From positions 1,711,001 to 1,775,000 of the forward strand of contig NZ_OX636706.1 in NCBI RefSeq assembly GCF_951793255.1: a stretch of DNA of 64,000 nt, written 5' to 3'. The DNA comes from Desulfovibrio piger. GTDB taxonomy: Bacteria; Desulfobacterota; Desulfovibrionia; Desulfovibrionales; Desulfovibrionaceae. Below are positions 45,461-62,713 of this stretch, piece after piece. Each line of letters opens with the position of its first letter. Position 1 is the stretch's first letter. The position numbers were made by a program, and so were the translations under genes. The notes under the pieces were generated by a model. That model saw nothing but the letters and a program-made list of their open reading frames with translations. It was not told where the DNA came from and made no database searches.

Positions 45461-46080
45461 GCGTTTTCTCCCATGAGTCGAGATGCCTGCGGCATCGTGG
45501 TTTCTGCGCATGACCGAGCCAGATCCGGTCATGAGCAAGAGGTGCAGCGCACCAGGAACCAACCTCTCCAGAACAATGCGCCGGGATCCTGCGGCTCGGA
45601 TCATGCCGGGGCACGACCTGTCGCCGCCTGGTCTCAGGCGCGGAACAATTCCTGCCTTCTACCGTAAAATGCAAGAAATGCAAAGATGGCACGCAGATTC
45701 CCAAAATACTCCGACCTGACTATGTTTTCTTATTTATATAATTATTTTAATGGTTTAATATGAATGAAGCCATGCTTTACGCGTATGAAAAATTTTTTGA
45801 CCTCCTTTTCACACCACGTCGGCTCCGGCGGAGGGGGATGCGTCTTAGCCAGCAGGTCTTCCCGGCCATGGCCGGGAAATTTTTCTCTCTTATCAGGAAT
45901 TAGTCACAAAAAGAAAGATGGGAAGGGCTTCTCTACATTTTGTTGCATTGGGGCCGACACCACCCGGTCCCAGCCGCAGGGAGGAAGGCGCCGGGACAGC
46001 GGCCGGCAAGAGAGGCAGGGCCGGCGACGGCGAGAGGGCAGGGCGTGCTCATACGATTCCCCGGCCGGTCAGCCATACAT
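45461..46080. other. 620-base stretch upstream of the DsrM/K-like pair, no gene seen
   Basis: It contains an AT-rich patch at about 45715-45790 that probably holds the promoter of the pair (no clean -35/-10 recognised), a GC-rich part at 45800-46070 without plausible ORFs, and the end of the rpoC transcript. Confidence 0.5.
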
Positions 46081-46114
46081 AAAAAAAGGGCGACCGCCAT
46101 ATGACGGTCGCCCT
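46081..46114 (-). terminator. Terminator of the rpoBC transcript
   Basis: GGGCGACCG (46088-46096) and CGGTCGCCC (46105-46113) with an 8-base loop and seven T on the minus strand, 21 bases after the rpoC stop. Confidence 0.92.
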
Positions 46115-46134
46115 GATGTTCAGCGGAGGAGGGC

Positions 46135-50304
<4,170 letters not shown>

Positions 50305-50424
50305 ATATCTACCTTGCTTGTCAAAAGCTCGTTACAGTCGTTGTGGCGTATGGTTGACGCTCCGTCCCGGGGAATGGCGCTGCCGGGCACCGCGCGGTGG
50401 CGTGATGCCCGGCGCATCCATGAA

Positions 50425-54561
<4,137 letters not shown>

Positions 54562-55135
54562 GCGATACCTCAAGGTAGGTAGCGGTTGCGCTTCGGCTGC
54601 CGGCGTTGCACCGGAACGTCCGGTCGGCATTCTGCCCGTGCAGACCGCTGTGGACAGACTGCCAAAACGCCAGTCATGCCGCGATCCGAAGCGTACAATC
54701 TATATCTCTCAGTGGGATCCGGTTTTCACAACGCGCAAAAAGGACAAACGACACTTCCCGCGTTGCCGGCAGGGGTTAGGCCGCTTGTCTTGAAAGAAAA
54801 GGCTATGCGTGTCGGGCGTTATCTACCAGAAAAACCAGATACTTCTCCCACAACAGTTTTGGAACGAAGAGACATACCGCAAAAGCATGGTTTTTGCAAG
54901 CACTTTTTCCGCAGCCCGGAAGCGCCCCGGAAGGGAGAGGGGGCGAGGGCGGGACGGCTGCCGTGAGCAGCCTGGGCAGTATCTACCATGCCTGTGCCGC
55001 CGGGGCAACGCCGAAAAAAGAAACTCCGTCTTTTTTTGTATGGAAAAAGACGGAGCGTCAATGAAAAAAAGCAGGCTGCATCAAAAAGACACAAAAGGAA
55101 ACCCGCAAGATACCGGCCGACTGTGGGCAGGCAAT
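54562..55135. other. rplL-rpoB intergenic region of about 600 bases with an internal hairpin
   Basis: No gene is seen. It carries a terminator-like hairpin at 55012-55055 in addition to the strong one at 55136-55163, so expression of rpoBC probably depends on readthrough, attenuation, or a promoter of its own between 54562 and 55010. Confidence 0.6.
55012..55055 (-). terminator. Attenuator or terminator hairpin between rplL and rpoB
   Basis: Twelve-base arms CTCCGTCTTTTT (55024-55035) and AAAAAGACGGAG (55044-55055) with an 8-base loop; a T-rich tail follows on the minus strand. Confidence 0.65.
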
Positions 55136-55163
55136 AAAAAAGGCGGGGTTTGCACCCCGCCTT
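55136..55163 (-). terminator. Strong terminator or attenuator after rplL
   Basis: AAGGCGGGGT and ACCCCGCCTT arms with a 4-base loop and a T-run on the minus strand, 24 bases after the rplL stop. In other bacteria a partial terminator here lets more L7/L12 than RNA polymerase be made. Confidence 0.88.
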
Positions 55164-55186
55164 CAAAAAGATCGGAAAAACCGAAC

Positions 55187-55573
55187 TTACTTCACTTCGA
55201 CAACAGCGCCGGCTTCGGTCAGCTGCTTCTTGGCTTCTTCGGCTTCTTCCTTGCTCACGCCTTCCTTCAGGGTGGAGGGGCAGCCGTCGACCTTTTCCTT
55301 GGCTTCCTTCAGGCCCAGGCTGGTCAGAGCGCGCACGACCTTGATGACGCCGATCTTGTTGGCGCCGGCTTCCTTCAGGATAACGTCGAATTCGGTCTTT
55401 TCTTCGGCAGCGGCAGCGGCGCCACCGTCAGCGGGGGCGGCCATCACCATGGCAGCGGCGGGAGCGGCAGCGGACACGCCGAACTTTTCTTCCAGTTCCT
55501 TGATGAATTCGGACAGTTCCAGGACGGTCATGTTGGAGATGAACTCAACAACCTGTTCTTTGGTCACGGACAT
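55187..55573 (-). CDS. rplL: 50S ribosomal protein L7/L12
   Basis: 128 residues: N-terminal dimerisation helices ([20 protein letters not shown]), an Ala/Gly-rich hinge (about 35-55), and the C-terminal factor-binding domain ([20 protein letters not shown] to [10 protein letters not shown]). It forms the stalk on L10 that recruits EF-Tu and EF-G. Downstream of rplJ by about 60 bases. Confidence 0.97.
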   Translation of the reverse strand: MSVTKEQVVEFISNMTVLELSEFIKELEEKFGVSAAAPAAAMVMAAPADGGAAAAAEEKTEFDVILKEAGANKIGVIKVVRALTSLGLKEAKEKVDGCPSTLKEGVSKEEAEEAKKQLTEAGAVVEVK

Positions 55574-55632
55574 GGTAAACTCCTAGCTCTTTGGCTAAAA
55601 TTTGGTTGATTGCTTTTCTTGCTGCGAAAGCC

Positions 55633-56157
55633 TTAGGCGGCTTCGCCCTTCTTTTCTTCGATGGCCTTAAGCGCATAGAGCAGGCCGCGGAGAACGTTGG
55701 CGAACAGCGAAACAAAATTGGTGGGCACGGCGTTCATGGTGCCGAGCAGCTGACCAAGGAGCTGTTCCTTGGACGGCAGCTTGGCCAGGGCTTCAACCTG
55801 TTCGGCAGACATTTCCTTGCCTTCCAGGCTGCCGCAGCGCAGCTGGAACAGCTTGCTCTGCTTAGCAAAATCACTCAACGCCTTGGCCACCGCCACGGGG
55901 TCATCGAAACCAAGGGCAATGGCGCTGTTGTCGTGGAACTTGTCCTTGACAACGTCATGCGTGCCACCGGTAAAAGCGATACGGGCCAACGTGTTCTTGA
56001 CGACGTAGAATTCGCCGCCAGCCTTGCGCAGGTTCACACGGAGGTTCGTCAGCTCTTCCACCGTCATGCCCTTGAACTCGGTCAGCACCGCAAAAGAAGC
56101 ACGATCGGCATTCGCTTTGATCGCTTCAATGACGGCTGCTTTTTCAGACCTGGTCAC
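55633..56157 (-). CDS. rplJ: 50S ribosomal protein L10
   Basis: 174 residues: [20 protein letters not shown], then [20 protein letters not shown], and [11 protein letters not shown], with the C-terminal helix that binds L7/L12. L10-L12 also represses its own mRNA at a leader upstream. The gap to rplA (56158-56344) is about right for such a leader. Confidence 0.97.
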   Translation of the reverse strand: MTRSEKAAVIEAIKANADRASFAVLTEFKGMTVEELTNLRVNLRKAGGEFYVVKNTLARIAFTGGTHDVVKDKFHDNSAIALGFDDPVAVAKALSDFAKQSKLFQLRCGSLEGKEMSAEQVEALAKLPSKEQLLGQLLGTMNAVPTNFVSLFANVLRGLLYALKAIEEKKGEAA

Positions 56158-56344
56158 GTGATACCTCTCACGTTCGGGGTTGCCGGGTGGAATGCCGAGC
56201 CAAAGATAAGTCTGGACAGGTGGATTAAAGGCCTTGCGGCCTGCCTGCCGTCTTCGACTCGAATTCCCTTGCCTTAGCCAGTAAATTCAAATGCGGGGAT
56301 TGCTATTACTGCAATCCCCGCACGATGTCAACTAAAAAATGGGC
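56158..56344 (-). promoter_or_regulatory. rplA-rplJ gap: probable L10 leader plus a hairpin
   Basis: The segment carries a perfect 12-base stem at 56292-56303 and 56311-56322 with a 7-base loop, close after the rplA stop, followed on the minus strand by a T-containing tail. The remaining 130 bases before rplJ are the place where an L10(L12) autoregulatory leader would be; I did not fold it. Confidence 0.5.
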
Positions 56345-57052
56345 TTAGCCTTCCAGGAATTTTTTCACCTGGGACATATCGATCTTGAAGCCGGGGCCCA
56401 TGGTGGTGGACACAGCCATGGAGAGCATGTAGGTGCCCTTGGCGCCGGAGGGCTTCAGACGATTCACGGTTTCCAGCAGGGCCTTGAGGTTGCCCAGGAT
56501 CTTTTCGGGACCGAAGGAAACCTTGCCCAGAGGAGCGTGCAGAACACCGGCCTTGTCGACCTTGAAGTCCACGCGACCGGCCTTCAGTTCGTTGACGGCC
56601 TTGGTCACGTCGAAGGTAACGGAACCGGTCTTGGCGTTGGGCATCAGGCCGCGGGGGCCGAGCAGACGGCCGATCTGGCCCACCAGAGCCATGACGTCAG
56701 GGGTGGCGACGGCGGCGTCGAAGTCCAGCCAGCCTTCCTTGACCTTGGCCACCAGGTCTTCAGCACCCACGAAGTCGGCGCCGGCGGCGGTGGCTTCGGC
56801 CTGCTTTTCACCCTTACAGAAAACGGCCACGCGAACGGTCTTGCCCAGGCCGTGAGGCAGGGTCACAGCGCCGCGCACCATCTGGTCGGAGTACTTGGGG
56901 TCAACACCCAGGCGGATGGCCACGTCGACGGTTTCGTCGAACTTGGCGAAGGAAGCGCCCAGGGATTTGCTCACAGCGTCTTCAACGCTCAGGCGTTCCT
57001 GCAGGTTCACGCCTTCGAGAGCTTTGCGAAAATTTTTGCCATGCTTGGGCAT
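56345..57052 (-). CDS. rplA: 50S ribosomal protein L1
   Basis: 235 residues from [15 protein letters not shown], with AAAGGA upstream; the longer frame is not supported. It has the usual L1 motifs [27 protein letters not shown], and [16 protein letters not shown]1 binds 23S rRNA at the exit-site stalk and represses the L11 operon mRNA. It follows rplK by about 110 bases. Confidence 0.96.
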   Translation of the reverse strand: MPKHGKNFRKALEGVNLQERLSVEDAVSKSLGASFAKFDETVDVAIRLGVDPKYSDQMVRGAVTLPHGLGKTVRVAVFCKGEKQAEATAAGADFVGAEDLVAKVKEGWLDFDAAVATPDVMALVGQIGRLLGPRGLMPNAKTGSVTFDVTKAVNELKAGRVDFKVDKAGVLHAPLGKVSFGPEKILGNLKALLETVNRLKPSGAKGTYMLSMAVSTTMGPGFKIDMSQVKKFLEG

Positions 57053-57161
57053 GTCTTTATCCTTTCGTTTTATCTCCTGCCACACATGGACTGCTCCAGG
57101 TCTGGCAGTACAATTGATCAACGAGGGGCAGCCAGGCTGCCGTCATCCGGTAAACCGGTCC

Positions 57162-57584
57162 CTACTTGATTTCGATGCCCATGCTGCGGGCGGTGCCGGC
57201 GATGGACTTCACAGCGGACTCAAGGGTGGCGGCGTTGAGATCGGGCAGCTTCAGCTTGGCGATTTCTTCCACCTGGGCCATGGTCAGGCTGCCAACCTTG
57301 TTACGGTTGGGTTCACCGGAGCCCTTTTCGATCTTGGCGGCCTTCATGATCAGCACCGCGGCCGGGGGGGTCTTGGTGATGAAGGTGAAGGAGCGGTCAG
57401 CGTAGACCGTGATGACCACAGGGATGATCATGCCCTTCTGGTCCTGGGTGCGGGCATTGAATTCCTTGCAGAAGCCCATGATGTTCAGGCCATGCTGACC
57501 CAGGGCGGGACCCACCGGCGGGGAGGGGTTGGCGGCGCCGGCCGGAATCTGCAGTTTGATTTTGGCAACTTCTTTTTTGGCCAT
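57162..57584 (-). CDS. rplK: 50S ribosomal protein L11
   Basis: 140 residues: [38 protein letters not shown], and the RNA-binding C-terminal domain. It binds the GTPase centre of 23S rRNA and is needed for RelA activation. It is 50 bases downstream of nusG. Confidence 0.97.
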   Translation of the reverse strand: MAKKEVAKIKLQIPAGAANPSPPVGPALGQHGLNIMGFCKEFNARTQDQKGMIIPVVITVYADRSFTFITKTPPAAVLIMKAAKIEKGSGEPNRNKVGSLTMAQVEEIAKLKLPDLNAATLESAVKSIAGTARSMGIEIK

Positions 57585-57634
57585 GATGTTCTATCCTTAT
57601 GACTGGAACAGCGCCCTGCGGCGCTGCTCCGATG

Positions 57635-58210
57635 CTAGCCCTTGGAAACCTGCACGAAATCCAGTTCCACCGGGGTTTGTCTTCCGAAGATGGAAACGGA
57701 TACGCGCAGCTTGCCCTTTTCGTAGTTGACATCGTCCACGACGCCATTGAAGCCCTCGAAGGGGCCCTCGATAACCCGAACGTCGTCGCCGCGTTCGAAG
57801 TTGAACTTGGGCCGGGGGGTCTCCTGGCGACTTTCCATCAGCGAGAGGATGCGCGCGGCGTCGCTTTCGCTCATGGGAGTGGGGCGGTTCTTACCCCCCA
57901 CAAAACCGGTGACCTTGGGGATGGACTGCACCAGATGGCAGGAAAGATCCGTCATAATCATGCGGATCATCACATAGCCGGGGTAGAATTTGCGGGTACT
58001 GGTGCGAGGCTGCGAGCCGTTCTTGGAAGGTTCGATGACCTTTTCGGTAGGCACGACCACTTCCTGGATGAGGCCATTGTCCTCGCCGGAATCCATCATC
58101 GCCTTAATGGTCTTCTGCACGCGCTGCTCGAAACCGGAGTAGGTGTGCACGATGTACCAGCGAGACTTCTTCCCCAGTTCGGAGTTCTCGTCGATAACGG
58201 GAGTGTTCAT
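57635..58210 (-). CDS. nusG: Transcription termination/antitermination factor NusG
   Basis: 191 residues from MNTPVIDENSELG, with GAAGG upstream. NGN domain: RWYIVHTYSGFEQRVQKTI, FYPGYVMIRMIM, VTGFVGG. The KOW domain is at the C-terminus (GDDVRVIEGPFEGFNGVVDD). It binds the RNA polymerase clamp and links to Rho or ribosomes. It follows secE by 8 bases. Confidence 0.96.
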   Translation of the reverse strand: MNTPVIDENSELGKKSRWYIVHTYSGFEQRVQKTIKAMMDSGEDNGLIQEVVVPTEKVIEPSKNGSQPRTSTRKFYPGYVMIRMIMTDLSCHLVQSIPKVTGFVGGKNRPTPMSESDAARILSLMESRQETPRPKFNFERGDDVRVIEGPFEGFNGVVDDVNYEKGKLRVSVSIFGRQTPVELDFVQVSKG

Positions 58211-58218
58211 ATGTGCCT

Positions 58219-58455
58219 TCAGGAGAGGATGCTCTTGATGATGGCCGAAAGCCCCAGATCCACGAGGCCAAGCACGATCGCCATGACGGCAACAAAGCCC
58301 AGAACCGCAAACGTCGCTTTGCGCGTTTCCTTGAGCGTAGGCCACGTAACCTTACGCAGTTCGCCGCGAGAATCTTCGATATATTGCGCCAGGCGGGAGA
58401 TGGGGTTGGGGGTCTGTTCGGTCTTGGAGTCGGCTTGCGCGGATTTCTTTACCAT
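58219..58455 (-). CDS. secE: Preprotein translocase subunit SecE
   Basis: 78 residues from MVKKSAQADSKTEQ; GGGAAG lies before it. The amphipathic helix and SecE motif are SRGELRKVTWPTLKETRKAT, then one membrane helix (FAVLGFVAVMAIVLGLVDL). It is the single-helix type found in many bacteria. It clamps SecY in the inner membrane. Confidence 0.94.
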   Translation of the reverse strand: MVKKSAQADSKTEQTPNPISRLAQYIEDSRGELRKVTWPTLKETRKATFAVLGFVAVMAIVLGLVDLGLSAIIKSILS

Positions 58456-58478
58456 GGTGCTTCCCACAAGATAAAAAA

Positions 58479-58555
58479 TGGCAGGGCAGGAGGGATTCGA
58501 ACCCCCAACTTGCGGTTTTGGAGACCGCCGCTCTAGCCGTTAGAGCTACTGCCCT
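58479..58555 (-). tRNA. tRNA-Trp (CCA)
   Basis: 77-base gene with acceptor AGGGCAG, anticodon loop CTCCAAA (CCA), T-arm GGTTCGAATCC and encoded CCA. It sits between rpmG and secE, its usual position in this operon. Confidence 0.95.
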
Positions 58556-58600
58556 GCGTACCGTCAGGGGGGAGGGGTGCTCCCCCCTGCGGAAGTATTG

Positions 58601-58750
58601 TTACCTGGTTTCTCTGTGAAGCGTGTGCTTCTTGTCCCAGGGACAATATTTTTTCATTTCCAGACGCCCGGTGGTGTTCTTCTTGTTCTTCCGGGTGCTG
58701 TAGTTGCGACGCTTGCACTCAGTGCAGGCAAGGATGATATTCACTCTCAT
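58601..58750 (-). CDS. rpmG: 50S ribosomal protein L33
   Basis: 49 residues, too short for a normal ORF search: [20 protein letters not shown], then [18 protein letters not shown] and [10 protein letters not shown]. The first CxxC pair (Cys9, Cys12) is present; the second pair is CPWD, with Asp in place of the last Cys, so zinc binding by four Cys is not possible in this copy. It starts 4 bases after the tuf stop. Confidence 0.93.
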   Translation of the reverse strand: MRVNIILACTECKRRNYSTRKNKKNTTGRLEMKKYCPWDKKHTLHRETR

Positions 58751-58754
58751 GGTA

Positions 58755-59948
58755 CTACTCGATGATTTCGGTCACCACGCCGGAGCCCACGGTACGGCCA
58801 CCTTCACGGATGGCGAAGCGCAGACCGGCTTCCATGGCGATGGGGGCGATCAGTTCCACCAGGAACTGGCTGTTATCGCCAGGCATGACCATTTCCACAC
58901 CTTCGGGCAGGTTGATCACACCGGTGATGTCGGTGGTACGGAAGTAGAACTGAGGACGATAGCCGGAGAAGAACGGGGTGTGACGGCCACCTTCTTCCTT
59001 GGACAGGACGTACACTTCAGCCTTGAACTTCTTGTGGGGCGTGATGGACTTGGGAGCAGCGAGCACCTGGCCGCGTTCCACTTCGTCACGCTTGGTGCCG
59101 CGCAGCAGCACACCGATGTTGTCACCAGCTTCGCCCTGGTCCAGCAGCTTGCGGAACATTTCCACGCCGGTGCAGGTGGTCTGGGCGGTGGGCTTGATAC
59201 CCACGATTTCCACCACGTCGCCGACCTTGATGATGCCGCGTTCCACACGACCGGTCACCACGGTACCGCGGCCGGAGATGGAGAACACGTCTTCGATGGG
59301 CATCAGGAAGGGCTTGTCGATGTCGCGCTCGGGATCGGGGATGAAGTCGTCGCAAGCCTGCAGCAGTTCGATGATGCACTTGGCTTCAGGAGCGTCGGGA
59401 TCGTCGCATTCCAGAGCCTTCAGAGCGGAACCACGGATAACGGGCACGTCGTCGCCGGGGAAGTCGTAGGAAGACAGCAGTTCGCGCACTTCCAGTTCCA
59501 CCAGTTCCAGCAGTTCTTCGTCGTCCACCAGGTCGCACTTGTTCAGGAACACGACCAGCTGGGGCACGCCGACCTGACGGGCGAGCAGGATGTGCTCACG
59601 GGTCTGAGGCATGGGACCGTCGGTGGCGGCCACCACCAGGATACCGCCGTCCATCTGGGCAGCACCGGTGATCATGTTCTTGATGTAGTCAGCGTGGCCG
59701 GGGCAGTCCACGTGAGCGTAGTGACGCTTTTCGGTTTCGTATTCCACATGGGCGGTGGCGATGGTGATACCACGTTCCTTTTCTTCGGGAGCCTTGTCGA
59801 TTTCGTCGTAGGAAATGAAGCTACCGGAGCCCTTCAGACCGGCGATCTTGGTGATGGCGGCGGTCAGAGTAGTCTTACCATGGTCGATGTGGCCGATGGT
59901 ACCAATGTTAACGTGGGGCTTTTTGCGTTCGTATTTTTCCTTGCCCAT
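58755..59948 (-). CDS. tuf: Elongation factor Tu
   Basis: 397 residues. GTP-binding motifs: [14 protein letters not shown] (G1), the switch with [21 protein letters not shown] (G3), NKCDLVDD (G4) and GSALKAL (G5). All three domains are complete to [16 protein letters not shown]. It delivers aminoacyl-tRNA to the ribosome. It is upstream of rpmG by 4 bases and downstream of tRNA-Gly and tRNA-Tyr. Confidence 0.97.
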   Translation of the reverse strand: MGKEKYERKKPHVNIGTIGHIDHGKTTLTAAITKIAGLKGSGSFISYDEIDKAPEEKERGITIATAHVEYETEKRHYAHVDCPGHADYIKNMITGAAQMDGGILVVAATDGPMPQTREHILLARQVGVPQLVVFLNKCDLVDDEELLELVELEVRELLSSYDFPGDDVPVIRGSALKALECDDPDAPEAKCIIELLQACDDFIPDPERDIDKPFLMPIEDVFSISGRGTVVTGRVERGIIKVGDVVEIVGIKPTAQTTCTGVEMFRKLLDQGEAGDNIGVLLRGTKRDEVERGQVLAAPKSITPHKKFKAEVYVLSKEEGGRHTPFFSGYRPQFYFRTTDITGVINLPEGVEMVMPGDNSQFLVELIAPIAMEAGLRFAIREGGRTVGSGVVTEIIE

Positions 59949-60121
59949 TGTACGTCTCCCTGAGGATAAAATTTGTTGCGGTTACTGTACTTTCAACCTT
60001 GAGCATGGTTTCGAACGCCTGCTCCCGGTTTCTTGCCACTGCCCGCATAAGTCCCTGTGTTGTTGCCCAGGGAACGTGCTTTGACAGGAAAAAGGATGAC
60101 TGGAAGGGAAAAATGCAGGAA

Positions 60122-60197
60122 TGGAGCGGGAAACGGGATTCGAACCCGCAACCCTCAGCTTGGAAGGCTGATGCTCTAGCCGTTGAGCTATTCCCGC
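60122..60197 (-). tRNA. tRNA-Gly (TCC)
   Basis: 76-base gene with acceptor GCGGGAA, anticodon loop CTTCCAA (TCC), T-arm GGTTCGAATCC, encoded CCA. Upstream of tuf in the same transcript. Confidence 0.94.
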
Positions 60198-60342
60198 ATC
60201 CTCGATGCGCGTTGTTTTGCAGGCCAGCGAACTGACCCCCGGGTTTCGGCATGGCCCGGTACTGCACCGTAGTTCCCGACAGTCTACCTGTCTCCTACAG
60301 CCAAGGCAGTTGTTAGCATGTGCCACACTTCTTATTCAGAAG

Positions 60343-60428
60343 TGGTGGAGGGGGGTGGATTTGAACCACCGAAGTCTTACGACGACAGATTTACAGTCTG
60401 TTCCCTTTGGCCACTCGGGAACCCCTCC
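60343..60428 (-). tRNA. tRNA-Tyr (GTA)
   Basis: 86-base class II tRNA with acceptor GGAGGGG, anticodon loop CTGTAAA (GTA), a long variable arm, and encoded CCA. First gene of the tRNA-tuf transcript. Confidence 0.94.
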
Positions 60429-60558
60429 ACTCTGAGTTGCAAGCGATGTTGGCTTGCAAGATTTTCAGTCTGGCGTGGGCTTGTCCGGCTTTGCTTCCGG
60501 TGCCCTGCTGCCCCGTTCGGCTTTCGCTTTCGTGAGGCATTCGTCAGCAGCAAGGATG

Positions 60559-60587
60559 TGTTTACGGAAAACCGGCCCCTTTGGCAA
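60559..60587 (-). promoter_or_regulatory. Candidate promoter of the tRNA-Tyr - tuf operon
   Basis: Minus strand: -35 TTGCCA (60587-60582), 17-base spacer, -10 TAAACA (60564-60559), about 130 bases before tRNA-Tyr. A weaker alternative closer to the tRNA cannot be excluded. Confidence 0.4.
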
Positions 60588-60685
60588 GCACTTTTTTGCA
60601 TTTTTTCGATTTTTTTCGTTAAAAAATAAAAAATAAATAAAAATAATATGTTATGAATATGCCTAAAAAGCCTGTTTTCCTTGCT

Positions 60686-61954
60686 TCAGGGGCTTTTATG
60701 GGCTTTTTCGATCAAGCGGGCTTCAAAAAGGGCCTGAAAAAGTTGTTTCAGCTCGTGCCGGATGCGTGTTTTGGGGACGTCAGGGAAGGTCTCGGCCAGC
60801 AGGGAAAGAGCCTCGTCACGTGAAAGGGGAGCGGAAAGCAGCTGCCAGACCACGGCTCCGGTGCCATCGAGACGAAAGATGTGGTTACCGTGGCTGTCCG
60901 TGAGGAAGATGCTTTGTCCTGCCTGCCGGCAACTCAGGCCCGGGCGCTGCTGCCACAGTGTCCTGCTGTCCCCCGCGTCGCCGGCGGTCTCGGCTGCGGG
61001 AGGCCGACCGGCTGAGGGACGAGCATAGAAGACAGAAGAATCCGGCACGGGAGGAAAATCCGCGGGCAGGGGTGCAGCCGGGGGCAGCAAGGGCGCCTGC
61101 CGTGCGAGGACCCCTGCGGCTTCATCCAGGTCATCATAGCGGAGGATGCGGCAGGGCAGGGCATCCAGCAGTTGTGAGCCCAGCCTGAGGACCTCCGGTG
61201 CACCGCCATCGGGGATCAGGAAACGGGCCAGCACGTTGTCCATGCCGGTGGCGGCAGGGGCGGGCAGAAGAACGGCCCGGCTGCCGGGCGTGCGTTCCAG
61301 CAGGATCACGGCATCCGGGGCGTGGCGTTCGCCCCAGGGCGCCAGATCGTCCGGGGAGGGAGCCAGATAGCCATAATGGCGATCACATATGCCCGGGCGC
61401 TCGTTCATGAAGCGTTTCAGGGCAGGGGAAGAGGGCGGGGGCAGGCGCAGGCGGGGAGCTACGCCGAAGGAAAAGATTTTTCCCTGATGGAGGCCCAGCA
61501 GGTCGTCACCGAGCCCCCGTGCTGTACCGGCCATGAGACGGACGACCAGCGTGCTTTTCCCGGCGCGGTTGTCGCCGCAGAAGATCAGGGTGCGCCCATG
61601 CAGGCACACGGCCGCGGCATGGAGGGAGATCAGGCGGGGGCAGGCATGACAGCAGGCGGCCACCAGCTCGATGGCCAGGCTGCACAGCAGACAGGCCCGG
61701 GAGGGCTCGTAGCGGGGAGCGGGCAGCCAGGGAGAGCGCAGGCGATAGCCGCGCCCCTGTGGAGTGATGACCAGCAGGGGCGCAGTTTCGTGCAGGCCGG
61801 ATGGCAGCGTCCCGGAGATGGACGGGAGCCCCGCTGGTTGCGGGGCGTGCGGCCAGAGCCGGAAAAAAGCATCCAGTGCGGGCAGCAGGCCTTGGCAGTC
61901 ATGCAGTCGCACGGCTCCCGGCACACCGGCAAAAAAGACGTCCTGGTGCGCCAT
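60686..61954 (-). CDS. HprK-like kinase domain fused to a PqqD-like (RiPP recognition) domain
   Basis: 422 residues. An N-terminal region of about 100 residues, then Cys-rich CLLCSLAIELVAACCHACP and LHAAAVCLHGRTLIFCGDNRA leading into the Walker A loop GDNRAGKST (about 124-132). LGDDLLGLHQGKIFSFG follows, the layout of HPr kinase/PEP-carboxykinase-like proteins. A Pro/Ala-rich linker (about 295-345) joins a PqqD-like winged-helix domain (about 350-418: IFLTDSHGNHIFRLDGTGAV, then VWQLLSAPLSRDEALSLLAE). Such kinases occur with PqqD proteins in peptide-modification cassettes (for example SynChlorMet ScmC/ScmD), usually as separate genes. Its ATG lies 2 bases after the stop of the small Tat protein and has no Shine-Dalgarno, so it is translationally coupled to it. 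Confidence 0.78.
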   Translation of the reverse strand: MAHQDVFFAGVPGAVRLHDCQGLLPALDAFFRLWPHAPQPAGLPSISGTLPSGLHETAPLLVITPQGRGYRLRSPWLPAPRYEPSRACLLCSLAIELVAACCHACPRLISLHAAAVCLHGRTLIFCGDNRAGKSTLVVRLMAGTARGLGDDLLGLHQGKIFSFGVAPRLRLPPPSSPALKRFMNERPGICDRHYGYLAPSPDDLAPWGERHAPDAVILLERTPGSRAVLLPAPAATGMDNVLARFLIPDGGAPEVLRLGSQLLDALPCRILRYDDLDEAAGVLARQAPLLPPAAPLPADFPPVPDSSVFYARPSAGRPPAAETAGDAGDSRTLWQQRPGLSCRQAGQSIFLTDSHGNHIFRLDGTGAVVWQLLSAPLSRDEALSLLAETFPDVPKTRIRHELKQLFQALFEARLIEKAHKSP

Positions 61955-61956
61955 GC

Positions 61957-62361
61957 CTAGTAGCGATCCGGCCGGAAGCCCCCCAGGGCGTCATTGAACG
62001 TGTCACGCAGGCGATCCCCGGCCTCACGATGCCAGCCTTCATTATAGCGGCCGTCGTAGCGACCGTCGTAACGGTCGTCATAACGGTCACGGTAATCATA
62101 GTTGCGGGAGGGGCGGGAATGGCGACGCGAGGGACGGCTGCGGCGGCTGCGTCTGGAGTAGCGGCTGCGCCGGGAATAATGGCTGCCGTGGGAAGAACGT
62201 CTGCGCCGCCGGTGCGAGGGCCGGGAGTGGGCCTCGGCTTCATTGACGCAGAGCAGGACCGGCGTGGCATAGAGCAGACCCGTGGCGACCAGACCGGCCA
62301 GGAAGGAACGGCGCTTGTTGCGGAGGCTGTCTTCGGAAGGGGCGGACGATTCTGTCTTCAT
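61957..62361 (-). CDS. Small Tat-signal, Arg/Ser/Tyr-rich repetitive protein; possible kinase-PqqD substrate
   Basis: 134 residues. N-region NKRRSFLAGLVATGLLYATP resembles a Tat signal (RR-x-F-L) followed by a hydrophobic stretch and a cleavage-like EAEA/H. The rest is low complexity: Arg/Ser/His-rich (about 48-88: repeats of SRRSR and HSRPSR), then imperfect repeats DRYDDRYDGRYDGRYNEG (about 90-110), and a final RLRDTFNDALGGFRPDRY. AGGAGG lies before the ATG. Tight coupling to a kinase with a peptide-binding domain suggests that it is the target. No homologous family is recognised. Confidence 0.72.
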   Translation of the reverse strand: MKTESSAPSEDSLRNKRRSFLAGLVATGLLYATPVLLCVNEAEAHSRPSHRRRRRSSHGSHYSRRSRYSRRSRRSRPSRRHSRPSRNYDYRDRYDDRYDGRYDGRYNEGWHREAGDRLRDTFNDALGGFRPDRY

Positions 62362-62713
62362 AATGCCCTCCTGCCCGGGAGCGGGTCAGGTAAAAGTATC
62401 CTGAATAGCAGACGAAAAACGGTCTGTCGGAGATTGTGCCAGCAAAGCGGGGTCTTGCCAAGGGGGCTCCGCAAGTCTGGCGGAGCCAGTCTGCTGCGTC
62501 AGGCATGAGCAAAGCGTCAGGGCGTGGCATGGCCGTACGCCCTGTGCCGGCGTTTTTTCGGCAGGGCATCGTCCGCCAAAGGATGCGGCTTTGCAGGGCA
62601 TCCTTCCGGTCTGCTTCCATGTGCCGCTGCCGGCGGGTTGCCGGACATGTCGCGGTGGCCCCGCTGCGGACTGCGTCCCCGGCAGGCGCGTCACGGCACG
62701 GGGCGGCATGCCG
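62362..62713. other. 352-base gap, no gene seen
   Basis: GC-rich sequence between the symporter gene (ending at 62714) and the Tat-protein gene. It has a small inverted repeat at 62520-62542 without a T-tract. It presumably carries the promoter of the Tat-protein/kinase pair. Confidence 0.45.

Noticed and set aside
54562..54630. An N-terminal extension of RpoB
   Set aside because: No ribosome-binding site; the [11 protein letters not shown] start is the standard one.
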